Assembly (NCBI GenBank): GCA_031270425.1
Contig: JAISXQ010000042.1
Span: 1-10,062, forward strand
From: Prevotellaceae bacterium
GTDB taxonomy: Bacteria > Bacteroidota > Bacteroidia > Bacteroidales > Paludibacteraceae
Direction of reading: 5' to 3'
DNA length: 10,062 nt
The translations under genes and the position numbers were made by a program. The notes beneath the pieces are model-generated. The model did not search any database. It had not been told where the DNA came from and saw nothing but the letters and a program-made list of their open reading frames with translations. Shown here piece after piece: positions 1 through 7,518 of the stretch; the first letter of the stretch is position 1, and the number at the start of each line of letters is the position of its first letter.

Positions 1-771
1 GCCGAATACCATTGCCTGTACGTTTACGGCGGTTCCCCACTCGGCGGGTATGCCTTCCATTTTGCGGTAAAGGATGGCGCGGTCGTTCATCCACGAGTCG
101 AATACGGCGCAAATAGCTCCCCACAACTGTTCGTAAGCCGATTCGGGAAAATCTTTTCCGGTTTGTTTTTTAACGGCGGCTTTAAATTTCGCTACCAGTT
201 CTTTCAGGTCGTCCACCGAAAGTTCGGTATCCAATTTTACGCCTTTGGTTTCTTTTACGTGTTCTATGATTTCTTCAAAGGGGTCAATATCATTTTTGTT
301 TTCGGGTTTCATCCCCAATACTACGTCTCCGTACATCTGAACGAAACGACGGTAGGAATCCCACGCAAAACGCGCGTTTCCGGTTTTGCGCGTCAATCCT
401 TCGACAACCGCATCGTTCAATCCTAAGTTCAAAATGGTGTCCATCATGCCCGGCATCGATGCGCGCGCTCCCGAACGTACCGAAACTAACAAAGGATTTT
501 CGACATCGCCGAATTTGGCGTTCATCAACTTTTCAACCAGCGCGATGGATTTTTCCACTTCGGGTTTCAACAGTTCTACCACTTTTTCTTTTCCCAACTG
601 GTAATACTCGTTACATGTGTCGGTTGTAATGGTAAATCCGGGAGGAACCGGAACTCCGATCAGGTTCATCTCTGCAAGGTTAGCTCCCTTGCCTCCAAGC
701 AGGTTTTTCATGTCCGCTTTACCTTCGGCTTGTCCGTTGCCAAAGGTGTAAACTTTTTTGGTGTTGCTCAT
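1..771 (-). CDS. ppdK: Pyruvate, phosphate dikinase, N-terminal part (cut by window edge)
   Basis: Catalyses the reversible conversion of pyruvate, ATP and phosphate to phosphoenolpyruvate, AMP and pyrophosphate in the cytoplasm. Reading the minus strand from the ATG at 771-769 gives 257 uninterrupted codons to the window edge. The protein opens [13 protein letters not shown] and has the nucleotide-binding signature [12 protein letters not shown] (residues 24-35), [10 protein letters not shown] (about 40-49) and [16 protein letters not shown] (about 97-112), all typical of the PPDK ATP-grasp domain. It runs out at VQAMVFG, also a conserved PPDK stretch. The family is usually about 880-910 residues, so the phosphohistidine and PEP-binding domains lie outside the window. 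PEP synthase is a less likely alternative because the start and the MPGMMDT region fit PPDK better. The gene is divergent from metH and has its own promoter box. Confidence 0.95.
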   Translation of the reverse strand, partial: MSNTKKVYTFGNGQAEGKADMKNLLGGKGANLAEMNLIGVPVPPGFTITTDTCNEYYQLGKEKVVELLKPEVEKSIALVEKLMNAKFGDVENPLLVSVRSGARASMPGMMDTILNLGLNDAVVEGLTRKTGNARFAWDSYRRFVQMYGDVVLGMKPENKNDIDPFEEIIEHVKETKGVKLDTELSVDDLKELVAKFKAAVKKQTGKDFPESAYEQLWGAICAVFDSWMNDRAILYRKMEGIPAEWGTAVNVQAMVFG

Positions 772-822
772 AAAAATATCAAGTTAAATTTGTTTTAAAT
801 TATGTGTCGTATTTAAAGTTGG

Positions 823-853
823 CAAAGTTAGAATATTTTGTTGATAAATAAAA
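823..853 (-). promoter_or_regulatory. Probable promoter of ppdK, Bacteroidota type
   Basis: On the minus strand, 830-823 reads TAACTTTG, a full match to the Bacteroidota -7 consensus TAnnTTTG. About 19 bases upstream is GTTTTT rather than the ideal TTTG, so the -33 element is weak. The predicted transcript would start near 815 and leave a leader of about 45 bases before the ATG at 771. The match is seen directly; activity is inferred. Confidence 0.55.
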
Positions 854-893
854 ACATCAGACGGAGTAAACTGCTCTCTATTGCCGGGTATTT

Positions 894-924
894 TTTGATA
901 CTTAGCGTTTCTTTTGTATTTTTG
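894..924 (+). promoter_or_regulatory. Probable promoter of metH, Bacteroidota type
   Basis: TTTG at 894-897 is followed after exactly 19 bases by TATTTTTG at 917-924, a full match to the -33/-7 promoter of the Bacteroidota primary sigma factor. Transcription would begin around 930, leaving a leader of only about 10-12 bases before the ATG at 942. That is too short for a cobalamin or SAM riboswitch, so none is expected in the mRNA of this B12-dependent enzyme. Confidence 0.65.
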
Positions 925-941
925 CCGTAAAATTTTTGCAG

Positions 942-3680
942 ATGAATATAAGAAACGAGCTGGCAAAGCGTATTTTAGTCCTCGACGGAGCTATGGGAAC
1001 TATGATTCAGCGGTATAAACTGGGAGAAAAGGAGTATCGCGGAAGCCGTTTTTCCGCTTGGAACAGCCAATTGAAAGGGAACAACGACCTTTTGACGCTT
1101 ACGCAGCCGGAAATTATTCTTACTATCCATCGCGAATACTTGGAAGCCGGCGCCGATATTATCGAAACAAACACTTTCAACGCGCAGCAAATTTCACTTG
1201 CGGATTACGAAATGCCGCATCTCGCTTACGAGATTAATCTCGCCGGAGCACGGCTGGCGCGTCAAGTCGCCGACGAATTTACCGAAAAAAATCCGTTGAA
1301 ACCGCGTTTTGTAGCCGGTTCGATTGGTCCGACCAATAAAACTGCGTCTATTTCCCCCGACGTCAACAATCCGTCTTTTCGAGGAATTACTTTCGACCAA
1401 CTGGTTGAGGCTTACAGGGAACAGGCGTTGGCTTTACTGGAAGGCGGCGTTGATGTTTTTTTGATAGAAACGATATTCGATACGCTGAACGCCAAAGCCG
1501 CTATTGCCGCCGTCGAAAAAGCGATGCAGGCAACAGGAAAACGCATTGAGATAATGATTTCGGCAACGGTTGCCGATTCGAGCGGGCGAACGCTTTCGGG
1601 ACAGACGCTGGACGCTTTCCTTATATCGATTTCCCACACCAACCTGCTTTCCGTAGGGCTGAACTGTTCTTTCGGGGCAAAGGAATTGAAACCCTACCTG
1701 CAACAAATAAGCGCTTTGTCGCCCTGCTACGTAAGCGCTTACCCGAACGCCGGACTGCCCAATCAATTCGGTCAATACGACGAAACGCCCGGAATGATGG
1801 CTGCCCAGGTAAAAGAATTTATCGACGAAAAATTAGTCAATATCATCGGCGGTTGCTGCGGTACAACGCCTGAACACATCGCCGCTTATCAACAGTTGAT
1901 TGAAAATGCCGGAATCAGGAAACCGGCGGAACCATCGCGTTCGTTGTTTTTGTCGGGATTGGAGGCGTTGGAGGTGAAGTCGTTATTCGTCAACATCGGC
2001 GAGCGCTGCAACGTTGCCGGTTCGCGGATGTTTCTGCGTTTGATTAATGAAAAGAAGTACGAAGAAGCGCTAAGCATCGCCCGGAAACAGGTAGAAGACG
2101 GCGCTCAAATCATCGACATCAACATGGACGACGCCATGCTCGACGCCCGGCAGGAAATGACGACTTTCCTGAACTATATCGCTTCCGAGCCGGAAATATC
2201 CCGCGTTCCCATTATGATCGACTCCTCGAAATGGGAAGTTATCGAAGCCGGATTGAAATGCGTGCAAGGAAAAAGCATCGTCAATTCCATCAGTTTGAAG
2301 GAAGGCGAAAAAGATTTCCTCTATAAAGCCTCCAAAATTCGCGAATACGGGGCGGCGGTTGTCGTTATGGCATTCGATGAAAAGGGGCAAGCCGACAGTT
2401 TCAAACGGAAAATCGAAATCTGCGGACGAGCCTACCGCTTGTTGACCGAAAAACTCAATTTTCCTCCGCAGAACATTATTTTCGACCCCAACATATTGGC
2501 AATAGCCACCGGAATAGAAGACCACGCAAATTACGGCGTCGATTTTATCGAAGCTGTCCGCTGGATAAAAGCCAATTTGCCTTACGCTAAAATCAGCGGC
2601 GGGGTAAGTAATCTTTCCTTTTCGTTCAGGGGGAATAACGCGGTGCGTGAAGCCATCCATTCCGCCTTTCTCTATCATGCCGTAAAAGAAGGCATGGATA
2701 TGGGAATCGTCAACGCCGGCATGTTGCAGATTTACGAAGAAATCCCCCAAGATTTGCTGGAACATGTCGAAGACATTATCTTCAACCGCCGCCCCGACGC
2801 CACCGAGCGCATGCTCGAATTTGCAGAAAAGTTGAAAAACGAACAACCTTCTCCCCTCTCCCCGGGGAGGGCTGGGGGCGAAGTTGTATGGCGTAAACTG
2901 CCCCTCCAACAACGATTGGAACACTCATTAATAAAAGGTATCAACGAATACTTGGAAGAAGACCTTAACGAAGCGCTGCAAGTATATTCATCTCCCATTG
3001 AAATTATAGAGCAACCTTTGATGGGCGGCATGAACATTGTCGGCGAGTTGTTCGGCGCGGGAAAGATGTTTTTACCGCAAGTCGTTAAAACAGCGCGGAC
3101 GATGAAAAAAGCCGTTTCCATCCTGCAACCCTATATCGAAGCCCAAAAACAGCCCGGACAAAGCGTACACGCCGGAAAATACCTGATTGCAACCGTAAAA
3201 GGCGACGTGCACGACATCGGTAAAAATATCGTGGGCGTGGTGTTGGCTTGCAACAACTACGAAGTTATCGACTTGGGCGTGATGGTTCCGACCGAGAAAA
3301 TCATCCGTACCGCTATCGAAGAAAAAGTCGATATTATCGGGCTTAGCGGACTGATTACGCCTTCGCTCGAAGAAATGTGCACCGTCGCCGCCGAAATGGA
3401 AAAGGCGGGTTTGAAAATCCCCTTGATGATCGGCGGAGCAACGACTTCCAAGCTGCATACCGCCGTTAAAATCGCGCCGAACTACAAAGGTCCGGTTGTT
3501 TACGCCAAAGACGCGTCGGTAAATACCTACCTCGTTTCGCAACTGATGAACGAAAAAACGCACTACAATTTCGTTGCCGAACTCGAAGCCGAATACAGGG
3601 CGTTGCGCGAAAAACAAACGAAGAAAGTCGAATTGCTGCCTTTGGAAGAAGCCCGGAAACGGAAACCCAAGTTGTTTTAA
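942..3680 (+). CDS. metH: Cobalamin-dependent methionine synthase lacking the C-terminal activation domain
   Basis: Transfers the methyl group of 5-methyltetrahydrofolate to homocysteine through cobalamin, giving methionine and THF. The product is 912 residues. The homocysteine domain (about 1-325) starts with [12 protein letters not shown] and has zinc ligands C242 and C305-C306 (GGCCGTT). The pterin domain (about 345-630) contains [13 protein letters not shown]. The B12 cap (about 652-740) is followed by the B12-binding Rossmann domain with D755-x-H757-x-x-G760, where H757 is the lower axial cobalt ligand. The chain ends at residue 912, where the roughly 330-residue AdoMet/flavodoxin-binding reactivation domain of E. 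coli MetH (1227 residues) would begin. No remnant of it follows, so this looks like a natural short form. ATG 942 is preferred over TTG 936, which lies only 12 bases after the -7 box. Residues P636-E647, between the pterin and cap domains, are encoded by a palindromic repeat. Confidence 0.96.
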   Translation: MNIRNELAKRILVLDGAMGTMIQRYKLGEKEYRGSRFSAWNSQLKGNNDLLTLTQPEIILTIHREYLEAGADIIETNTFNAQQISLADYEMPHLAYEINLAGARLARQVADEFTEKNPLKPRFVAGSIGPTNKTASISPDVNNPSFRGITFDQLVEAYREQALALLEGGVDVFLIETIFDTLNAKAAIAAVEKAMQATGKRIEIMISATVADSSGRTLSGQTLDAFLISISHTNLLSVGLNCSFGAKELKPYLQQISALSPCYVSAYPNAGLPNQFGQYDETPGMMAAQVKEFIDEKLVNIIGGCCGTTPEHIAAYQQLIENAGIRKPAEPSRSLFLSGLEALEVKSLFVNIGERCNVAGSRMFLRLINEKKYEEALSIARKQVEDGAQIIDINMDDAMLDARQEMTTFLNYIASEPEISRVPIMIDSSKWEVIEAGLKCVQGKSIVNSISLKEGEKDFLYKASKIREYGAAVVVMAFDEKGQADSFKRKIEICGRAYRLLTEKLNFPPQNIIFDPNILAIATGIEDHANYGVDFIEAVRWIKANLPYAKISGGVSNLSFSFRGNNAVREAIHSAFLYHAVKEGMDMGIVNAGMLQIYEEIPQDLLEHVEDIIFNRRPDATERMLEFAEKLKNEQPSPLSPGRAGGEVVWRKLPLQQRLEHSLIKGINEYLEEDLNEALQVYSSPIEIIEQPLMGGMNIVGELFGAGKMFLPQVVKTARTMKKAVSILQPYIEAQKQPGQSVHAGKYLIATVKGDVHDIGKNIVGVVLACNNYEVIDLGVMVPTEKIIRTAIEEKVDIIGLSGLITPSLEEMCTVAAEMEKAGLKIPLMIGGATTSKLHTAVKIAPNYKGPVVYAKDASVNTYLVSQLMNEKTHYNFVAELEAEYRALREKQTKKVELLPLEEARKRKPKLF
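2848..2886 (+). repeat. GC-rich palindromic repeat translated in frame inside metH
   Basis: The block contains the perfect 12-base palindrome CTCCCCGGGGAG (2858-2869), flanked by CCCC (2853-2856) and GGGGG (2874-2878), which can extend the stem across an internal loop. Its C-run then G-run composition is unlike the surrounding metH codons. It is read as [12 protein letters not shown] (residues 636-647) in the linker between the pterin and B12-cap domains, where MetH proteins vary in length. From general knowledge, similar CCCTCTCC...GGGGAGGG words recur in Bacteroidota genomes, mostly between genes. Copy number in this genome cannot be seen here. Confidence 0.6.
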
Positions 3681-3690
3681 AAACTATTTT

Positions 3691-3725
3691 TTTGTCATGT
3701 ACTAAAAACGAATTTATTATCTTTG
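3691..3725 (+). promoter_or_regulatory. Possible promoter of purU, Bacteroidota type
   Basis: TATCTTTG at 3718-3725 matches TAnnTTTG fully. The nearest upstream TTTG (3691-3694) is 23 bases away, longer than the usual 19-21, so the -33 assignment is weak. Transcription would start near 3732, about 20 bases before the ATG at 3753. This argues that the TTG at 3723, inside the box, is not the purU start. Confidence 0.5.
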
Positions 3726-3752
3726 CAATCACTTAACGGAAAAAACAACGAA

Positions 3753-4616
3753 ATGGACAAAAAAAATACAGCCGTTTTATTGATTCACTGCCCCGACCGC
3801 GCGGGAATATTGGCGGCAGTAACGGAATTTATCAACCAGCATCGCGGTAATATCCTGTATCTCGACCAGTATGTAAACCGCGAAGAGAGCGTGTTTTTTA
3901 TGCGTGTGGAATGGGATTTGGAATATTTTCAAATACCGAAGGAAAAGATAGAAGATTATTTCCAAACCCTGCTGGCGCTCCGCTACGAGATGAGTTTCCG
4001 CCTGTATTTTTCCGACACGAAACCCCGAATGGCTCTTTTCGTATCTAAAATGTCGCATTGCATCTACGATTTATTGGCTCGATACGCTTCGGGCGAGTGG
4101 AATGTGGAAATACCGCTTATTATCAGCAATCATCCCGATATGGAGCCTGTTGCGAAGCGTTTCGGGATAGAGTTCCGCTTATTTTCCATAACGAATGAAA
4201 ATAAAGCGGAACAAGAAGCAAAAGAAATAGAATTGCTCAAAAAATACCGGATTACTTTTTGCGTGCTTGCCCGCTATATGCAGGTGCTTTCGCCCGATTT
4301 CATCAAGCATTATCCCGACAGGATAATAAATATTCATCATTCTTTCCTTCCCGCCTTTGCCGGATCCAAGCCTTATCACGCAGCTTATGCGCGGGGAGTG
4401 AAAATTATCGGAGCCACGAGCCATTACGTTACCGGCGATTTGGACGCGGGACCCATCATTGAACAGGATGTAGCGCGAATATCGCACAAAGACTCTATTG
4501 ACGAACTGATAAAGAAAGGGCGCGATTTGGAAAAAATCGTGCTTTCGCGGGCGGTAGAAAAACACATTAATCGAAAAATTCTCGCCTATAAAAACCGTAC
4601 CGTTGTTTTTCAGTAG
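3753..4616 (+). CDS. purU: Formyltetrahydrofolate deformylase
   Basis: Hydrolyses 10-formyl-THF to THF and formate, which balances the one-carbon folate pool and can feed formate to purine synthesis. The product is 287 residues against about 280 in E. coli. An N-terminal ACT-type domain (about residues 5-85, starting AVLLIHCPDRAGILAAVTEF) precedes a formyl-transferase fold. The catalytic triad of this fold is present: N193 and H195 in INIHHSFLPAF, and D231 in GDLDAGP, seven residues after H224, the same spacing as in glycinamide ribonucleotide transformylase. GSKPYHAAYARGVKIIGATSHYV is also characteristic of PurU. E. coli PurU is regulated by methionine and glycine, which makes the neighbouring metH notable. 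The gene starts 72 bases after metH and has its own -7 box, so it may be transcribed both alone and by read-through. Confidence 0.95.
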   Translation: MDKKNTAVLLIHCPDRAGILAAVTEFINQHRGNILYLDQYVNREESVFFMRVEWDLEYFQIPKEKIEDYFQTLLALRYEMSFRLYFSDTKPRMALFVSKMSHCIYDLLARYASGEWNVEIPLIISNHPDMEPVAKRFGIEFRLFSITNENKAEQEAKEIELLKKYRITFCVLARYMQVLSPDFIKHYPDRIINIHHSFLPAFAGSKPYHAAYARGVKIIGATSHYVTGDLDAGPIIEQDVARISHKDSIDELIKKGRDLEKIVLSRAVEKHINRKILAYKNRTVVFQ

Positions 4617-4743
4617 CTTGCAATTCCGTACTTACCGTAACAGCTCCGCCCCTTGTTAATCCGTCTTTCTCCGTTCCCTGTGTTCTATACTCTGAAAAGT
4701 CTTGACTCTTGGTTCTGAAATCTGTATTCTATATATTAGATAG
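4617..4743. other. Gene-free gap with degenerate repeat words
   Basis: No coding region or convincing terminator hairpin is visible after the purU stop. The stretch around 4680-4740 is built from short T-rich words (TTCT, TCTTG, CTGAAAT). TCTTGACTCTTGGTTCT at 4700-4716 matches the reverse complement of 6640-6656 at 16 of 17 positions. The gap after lptE therefore carries the same word family in the opposite orientation. Confidence 0.5.
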
Positions 4744-4773
4744 TTGAAAGTTGAAATCTTTTTTGTAATTTTG
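4744..4773 (+). promoter_or_regulatory. Probable promoter of the sigma-54 activator operon
   Basis: TTG at 4744-4746 and TAATTTTG at 4766-4773 are separated by exactly 19 bases, matching the Bacteroidota -33/-7 promoter. Transcription would start near 4780. This places the ATG at 4784 almost at the transcript 5' end and the ATG at 4817 after a leader of about 37 bases, which favours the latter. Confidence 0.6.
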
Positions 4774-4816
4774 TCAGCCCTTTATGTCATTATTACAGAT
4801 TAGACCATTGTGCACT

Positions 4817-6079
4817 ATGCAAAATTCTGAAATACAATCAGCCAAGCAACGTTTTGGAATTATCGGAAGCTCGGAATTGCTCAACCGGGCGGTAGATATT
4901 GCCATCCAGGTAGCTCCCACCGATTTGTCGGTGCTTATTACCGGCGAAAGTGGCGTTGGAAAGGAGAGTTTCCCTCAAATAACACATCAATACAGCCACC
5001 GGAAACATGGACCCTACATTGCAGTCAATTGCGGCGCAATACCCGAAGGAACCATTGATTCGGAGCTTTTCGGACACGAAAAAGGGGCGTTTACCGGCGC
5101 TACTTCCGAGCGGAAGGGTTATTTTGAAGTTGCCGACGGCGGCACTATTTTTCTGGATGAAGTAGGAGAATTGCCTCTTTCCACGCAAGTCCGCCTGCTG
5201 CGGGTGCTCGAAACGGGCGAATTTATAAAAGTAGGTTCTTCAAAAACGCAAAAGACGGATGTGCGCGTGGTGGCGGCTACCAACCTGAATATGTCAAAAG
5301 CGATACAGGACGGGCGTTTCCGCGAGGATTTGTTTTACCGCTTGAATACGGTTCCTATCCACATTCCCCCCTTGCGGGAACGAAGGGATGATATTGTGTT
5401 GTTATTCAGGAAATTTGCGCTCGATTTTGCCGAGAAATACCGTATGCCGCCCATCAAACTTACCGACGACGCCCAAGTTTTGCTGGCAAATTACTATTGG
5501 AAAGGAAACGTGCGGCAGTTGAAGAACATCACGGAACAAATTTCGGTCATCGAGCAGCAACGCGATATATCTTCGCAGACGCTTCGCTTGTACTTGCCGC
5601 AGGAAGAAATGGAGCGTCTGCCGGCTTTGCCGTCCTCACACGGTGGCGACGAAAAAAACTTTACCAACGAACGGGAGATATTATACCAGGTGCTTTTCGA
5701 TATGCGTAAGGACATCAACGATTTGAAAAAAATGGTGTACGATACAATAGACGATAAAACGCCGGATAGTAAGAAAGATGAAGCGGTTTACCCTGCCATT
5801 TTCAGCCGCGACGCCATTATCACTCCGGCGCATCATAATGTAGCCGAAGCGAAATCCGAACATGTTGATTCGAAACGTTTTGCAGGAGATCATGGTATTT
5901 TTCAGGACGCCGAATACCACGAGGACGACAAACAGCCGATGACTCTGGAAGAAATGGAAAAACAGATGATAAAACGAACGCTCGATAAATACAGGGGAAA
6001 AAGAAGGCAAGCCGCCGAAGAGTTGAAAATATCCGAACGCACCTTATACCGGAAAATTAAAGAATATGGCATCGAATAA
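4817..6079 (+). CDS. Sigma-54-dependent transcriptional activator, no receiver domain
   Basis: An AAA+ ATPase that would remodel RpoN-containing RNA polymerase at -24/-12 promoters. The 420-residue product has only about 25 residues before the AAA+ domain, so it has no receiver, PAS or GAF input domain. Visible motifs are Walker A GESGVGKE (43-50), the sigma-54-contacting loop GAFTGA (90-95), Walker B IFLDE (D114, E115), the arginine-finger segment REDLFYRLN and WKGNVRQLKN. A hydrophilic linker of roughly 110 residues (about 265-375) leads to a Fis-type helix-turn-helix at the end (RRQAAEELKISERTLYRKI). The in-frame ATG at 4784 would add 11 residues. I prefer 4817 because it gives a normal leader and starts close to the conserved QRFGIIG. 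The gene overlaps or nearly abuts lptE, suggesting co-transcription. How it is activated cannot be read from the sequence; the target genes are unknown. Confidence 0.9.
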   Translation: MQNSEIQSAKQRFGIIGSSELLNRAVDIAIQVAPTDLSVLITGESGVGKESFPQITHQYSHRKHGPYIAVNCGAIPEGTIDSELFGHEKGAFTGATSERKGYFEVADGGTIFLDEVGELPLSTQVRLLRVLETGEFIKVGSSKTQKTDVRVVAATNLNMSKAIQDGRFREDLFYRLNTVPIHIPPLRERRDDIVLLFRKFALDFAEKYRMPPIKLTDDAQVLLANYYWKGNVRQLKNITEQISVIEQQRDISSQTLRLYLPQEEMERLPALPSSHGGDEKNFTNEREILYQVLFDMRKDINDLKKMVYDTIDDKTPDSKKDEAVYPAIFSRDAIITPAHHNVAEAKSEHVDSKRFAGDHGIFQDAEYHEDDKQPMTLEEMEKQMIKRTLDKYRGKRRQAAEELKISERTLYRKIKEYGIE

Positions 6080-6608
6080 AAATCAAAAACAGATTGCCGG
6101 ATATATGCGGACGCTGTTAGCGTTGTTCGCTGTAATTATGTTTGCAGCGTGCACGGTTTCGTATAAATTTAACGCCGGAATGATTGATTATACCAAGATC
6201 AAATCCATTTCAATCGCCGATTTTCCTAATATGGCGGAAGGGAGCATGTATCCGATGCTTTCGCAGGAATTTTCGGAAGCCGTCCGGGATATTTTCACCC
6301 GTCAAACACGTTTGCAAATTTTGCGCACAGGCGGCGATATGCACCTCGAAGGAGAAATAACCGGATACCTGCTTACGCCTATGGCGATCAGCGCCGACTC
6401 CTATTCTTCGGAAACAAAGCTTACGCTTACGGTAAAAATCCGATTTTCAAACAATAAACAGCCGGAAGAAGATTTTGAAAAATCCTACTCGGCTTATCAA
6501 AGTTTTTCCAGCAACCAGATGTTGAATGATATACAAGCCGAACTGCTGAAAACGATTATGACGGAAATCTGCGAAAATATTTACAACGATACGGCGGGGA
6601 AATGGTAG
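6066..6608 (+). CDS. lptE: LptE-type lipoprotein, LPS transport to the outer membrane
   Basis: LptE plugs the LptD barrel in the outer membrane and helps insert lipopolysaccharide. The 180-residue product has a lipoprotein signal: hydrophobic LLALFAVIMFAA followed by C29 (lipobox FAAC). The residues after the cysteine (TVSYKF) are not acidic and give no Bacteroidota surface-export signal, which suits a periplasm-facing lipoprotein. The mature part, with VSYKFNAGMIDYTKIKSIS, FPNMA, RQTRLQI, LEGEITGYLLTPMAI and EEDFEKSYSAY, resembles the LptE family of Bacteroidales. The ATG at 6066 overlaps the activator gene by 14 bases. An in-frame ATG at 6105 would leave a 25-base gap and a shorter signal peptide with only one positive residue. 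The earlier start gives a better n-region, but the choice is open. Confidence 0.83.
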   Translation: MASNKNQKQIAGYMRTLLALFAVIMFAACTVSYKFNAGMIDYTKIKSISIADFPNMAEGSMYPMLSQEFSEAVRDIFTRQTRLQILRTGGDMHLEGEITGYLLTPMAISADSYSSETKLTLTVKIRFSNNKQPEEDFEKSYSAYQSFSSNQMLNDIQAELLKTIMTEICENIYNDTAGKW

Positions 6609-6632
6609 AAAAATCCCCCACAGGGGAATTTT
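6609..6632 (+). terminator. Hairpin right after lptE, possible terminator
   Basis: AAAAATCCCC (6609-6618) pairs with GGGGAATTTT (6623-6632) around a CACA loop, with one A-A mismatch. It starts at the base after the lptE stop codon. The 3' arm ends in only four T, so as a classical intrinsic terminator it is modest. It could terminate or attenuate the activator-lptE transcript before the repeat-filled gap. Confidence 0.55.
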
Positions 6633-6660
6633 AGAGCCAAGAACCAAGAGCCAAGAACCA
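6633..6660. repeat. Perfect 14-base tandem repeat, two copies
   Basis: AGAGCCAAGAACCA occurs at 6633-6646 and again at 6647-6660 with no mismatch, followed by AG. The internal word is itself near-periodic (GAGCCAA, GAACCAA; period 7). A diverged inverted copy lies at 4700-4716 before the activator gene. Confidence 0.85.
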
Positions 6661-6688
6661 AGATTATTAGAGAACAGAGTACCGAACA

Positions 6689-6869
6689 GAATCTTGAAAT
6701 TAGAAATCTTGAAATTAGAAATTTTAAAATCTTGAATCCCGAATAGCTATCGGGAGAAATTTTGAAATCTTGAAATTAGAAATCTTGAAATTTTGAATAG
6801 CTATCGGGAGAAATTTTGAAATCTTGAAATTAGAAATCTTGAAATTTAGAATAGCTATTCGGGAGAAAC
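6689..6869. repeat. AT-rich nested tandem repeat, 54-base unit with 15-base sub-unit
   Basis: Two 54-base units (6741-6794 and 6795-6848) differ only at the last base, and a partial third starts at 6849 (GAATAGCTATTCGGGAGAAAC, with one inserted T). Each full unit holds two copies of a 15-base word, GAAATCTTGAAATTA, at 6764, 6779 (last base T), 6818 and 6833 (last base T). Further copies lie at 6703 and, one base short, at 6689. The array has frequent stops and no coding signal. It fills the gap between lptE and the next gene and ends about 10 bases before that gene's ATG. I see no TAnnTTTG box in it. Confidence 0.88.
6737..6755. repeat. Palindrome inside the tandem array
   Basis: TCCCGAATAGCTATCGGGA is a near-perfect inverted repeat: TCCCGA and TCGGGA flank the self-complementary TAGCTA, with one unpaired A. 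Only the first array unit keeps the left TCCC; later units keep the GAATAGCTATCGGGA half. In the third unit the core becomes the perfect 12-base palindrome GAATAGCTATTC. Confidence 0.65.
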
Positions 6870-6878
6870 CACAAACCG

Positions 6879-7508
6879 ATGACCTGCGAAGAATTAATAT
6901 CACTTGTCCGCCGTCCCGAAACGCTGGCGGAAAAAGACGTCCCCGGATTGAAAAATCTGGTCGACAGTTTTCCGTATTTCGTACAGGCTCGCATGCTCTA
7001 CGTCAAAGCATTGAAAGAATCGAAGAGCATACATTTTGCCTTCCATTCGAAGCAAATGGCATTGCATGCTCCCGACCGCCGCAGGCTGTATTTTTATTTA
7101 TATCCCGGGAAAGCCGGAAAAGATCGGGAAGCGCGAACCGGAAAACATCAGAAAACATCGGCAGGCGAATATTTCGATATGATGGACGCCGTCGAACGGA
7201 AAGGAGGCGATAGCAGGCAGTCGTTGAAAGAACTGGCTGAACGGCTGAAAACCGCCCGCGAACTGGTCTCGAACGATAACAGGGAAGAAAAAGGGAGAGC
7301 GGCGGAAAAAGAGGCGCTTTCGTTCCTTTCGCCACCAAAACAGGTTGAAATAACGGAAGAAAATGCAAAAAAACGTATCCGGGAGAAAAAATATGAGGAA
7401 GCCGTCGAAATCTTGAAAGCTTTAAATTTGAATAATCCGAAAAAAAGTAGTTACTTTGCAGACCAAATTCGATTTTTAGAAAAAATAATTATAAACACAA
7501 AAAGATAA
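6879..7508 (+). CDS. Conserved Bacteroidales protein with TPR-like C-terminus, between lptE and secG
   Basis: Function unknown. The 209-residue product has no signal peptide or membrane segment, so it is probably cytoplasmic. The N-terminal part (about 1-75) has the pattern of a conserved Bacteroidales family: SLVRRPETL, LVDSFPYFVQARMLYVKAL and APDRRRLYFYL. The middle (about 80-155) is charged and low in complexity, with SAGEYFDMMDAVE and LKELAERLKTARELV. The end (about 157-209) resembles one tetratricopeptide unit (RIREKKYEEAVEILKALNLNNPKKSSYFADQIRFLEKIIIN), and YFADQIRFLEK is the most recognisable piece. As I recall, relatives lie beside secG and are somewhat longer, so the middle may be shortened here. 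secG follows 10 bases after the stop, so the two are likely co-transcribed. The ATG at 6879 follows the repeat array directly and no promoter box is visible. Confidence 0.8.
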   Translation: MTCEELISLVRRPETLAEKDVPGLKNLVDSFPYFVQARMLYVKALKESKSIHFAFHSKQMALHAPDRRRLYFYLYPGKAGKDREARTGKHQKTSAGEYFDMMDAVERKGGDSRQSLKELAERLKTARELVSNDNREEKGRAAEKEALSFLSPPKQVEITEENAKKRIREKKYEEAVEILKALNLNNPKKSSYFADQIRFLEKIIINTKR

Positions 7509-7518
7509 GCACAACATT

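Noticed and set aside
772..941. Cobalamin riboswitch upstream of metH
   Set aside because: The promoter box ends at 924, leaving a leader of about a dozen bases, and no B12-box-like conserved sequence was seen in the gap.
2070..2924. 284-residue minus-strand open frame opposite metH
   Set aside because: It lies wholly within metH, which has all its catalytic motifs; the antisense translation resembles no family and has no promoter. It is a shadow of metH codon bias.
6689..6869. CRISPR array
   Set aside because: The units are directly tandem without unique spacers, the 15-base words are adjacent, and no cas gene is present.
6824..7213. 129-residue plus-strand frame overlapping the repeat array and the TPR-like gene
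   Set aside because: It begins inside the tandem repeat, is Arg-rich as expected of a shifted frame, and competes with the 6879 frame, which has a recognisable conserved end.
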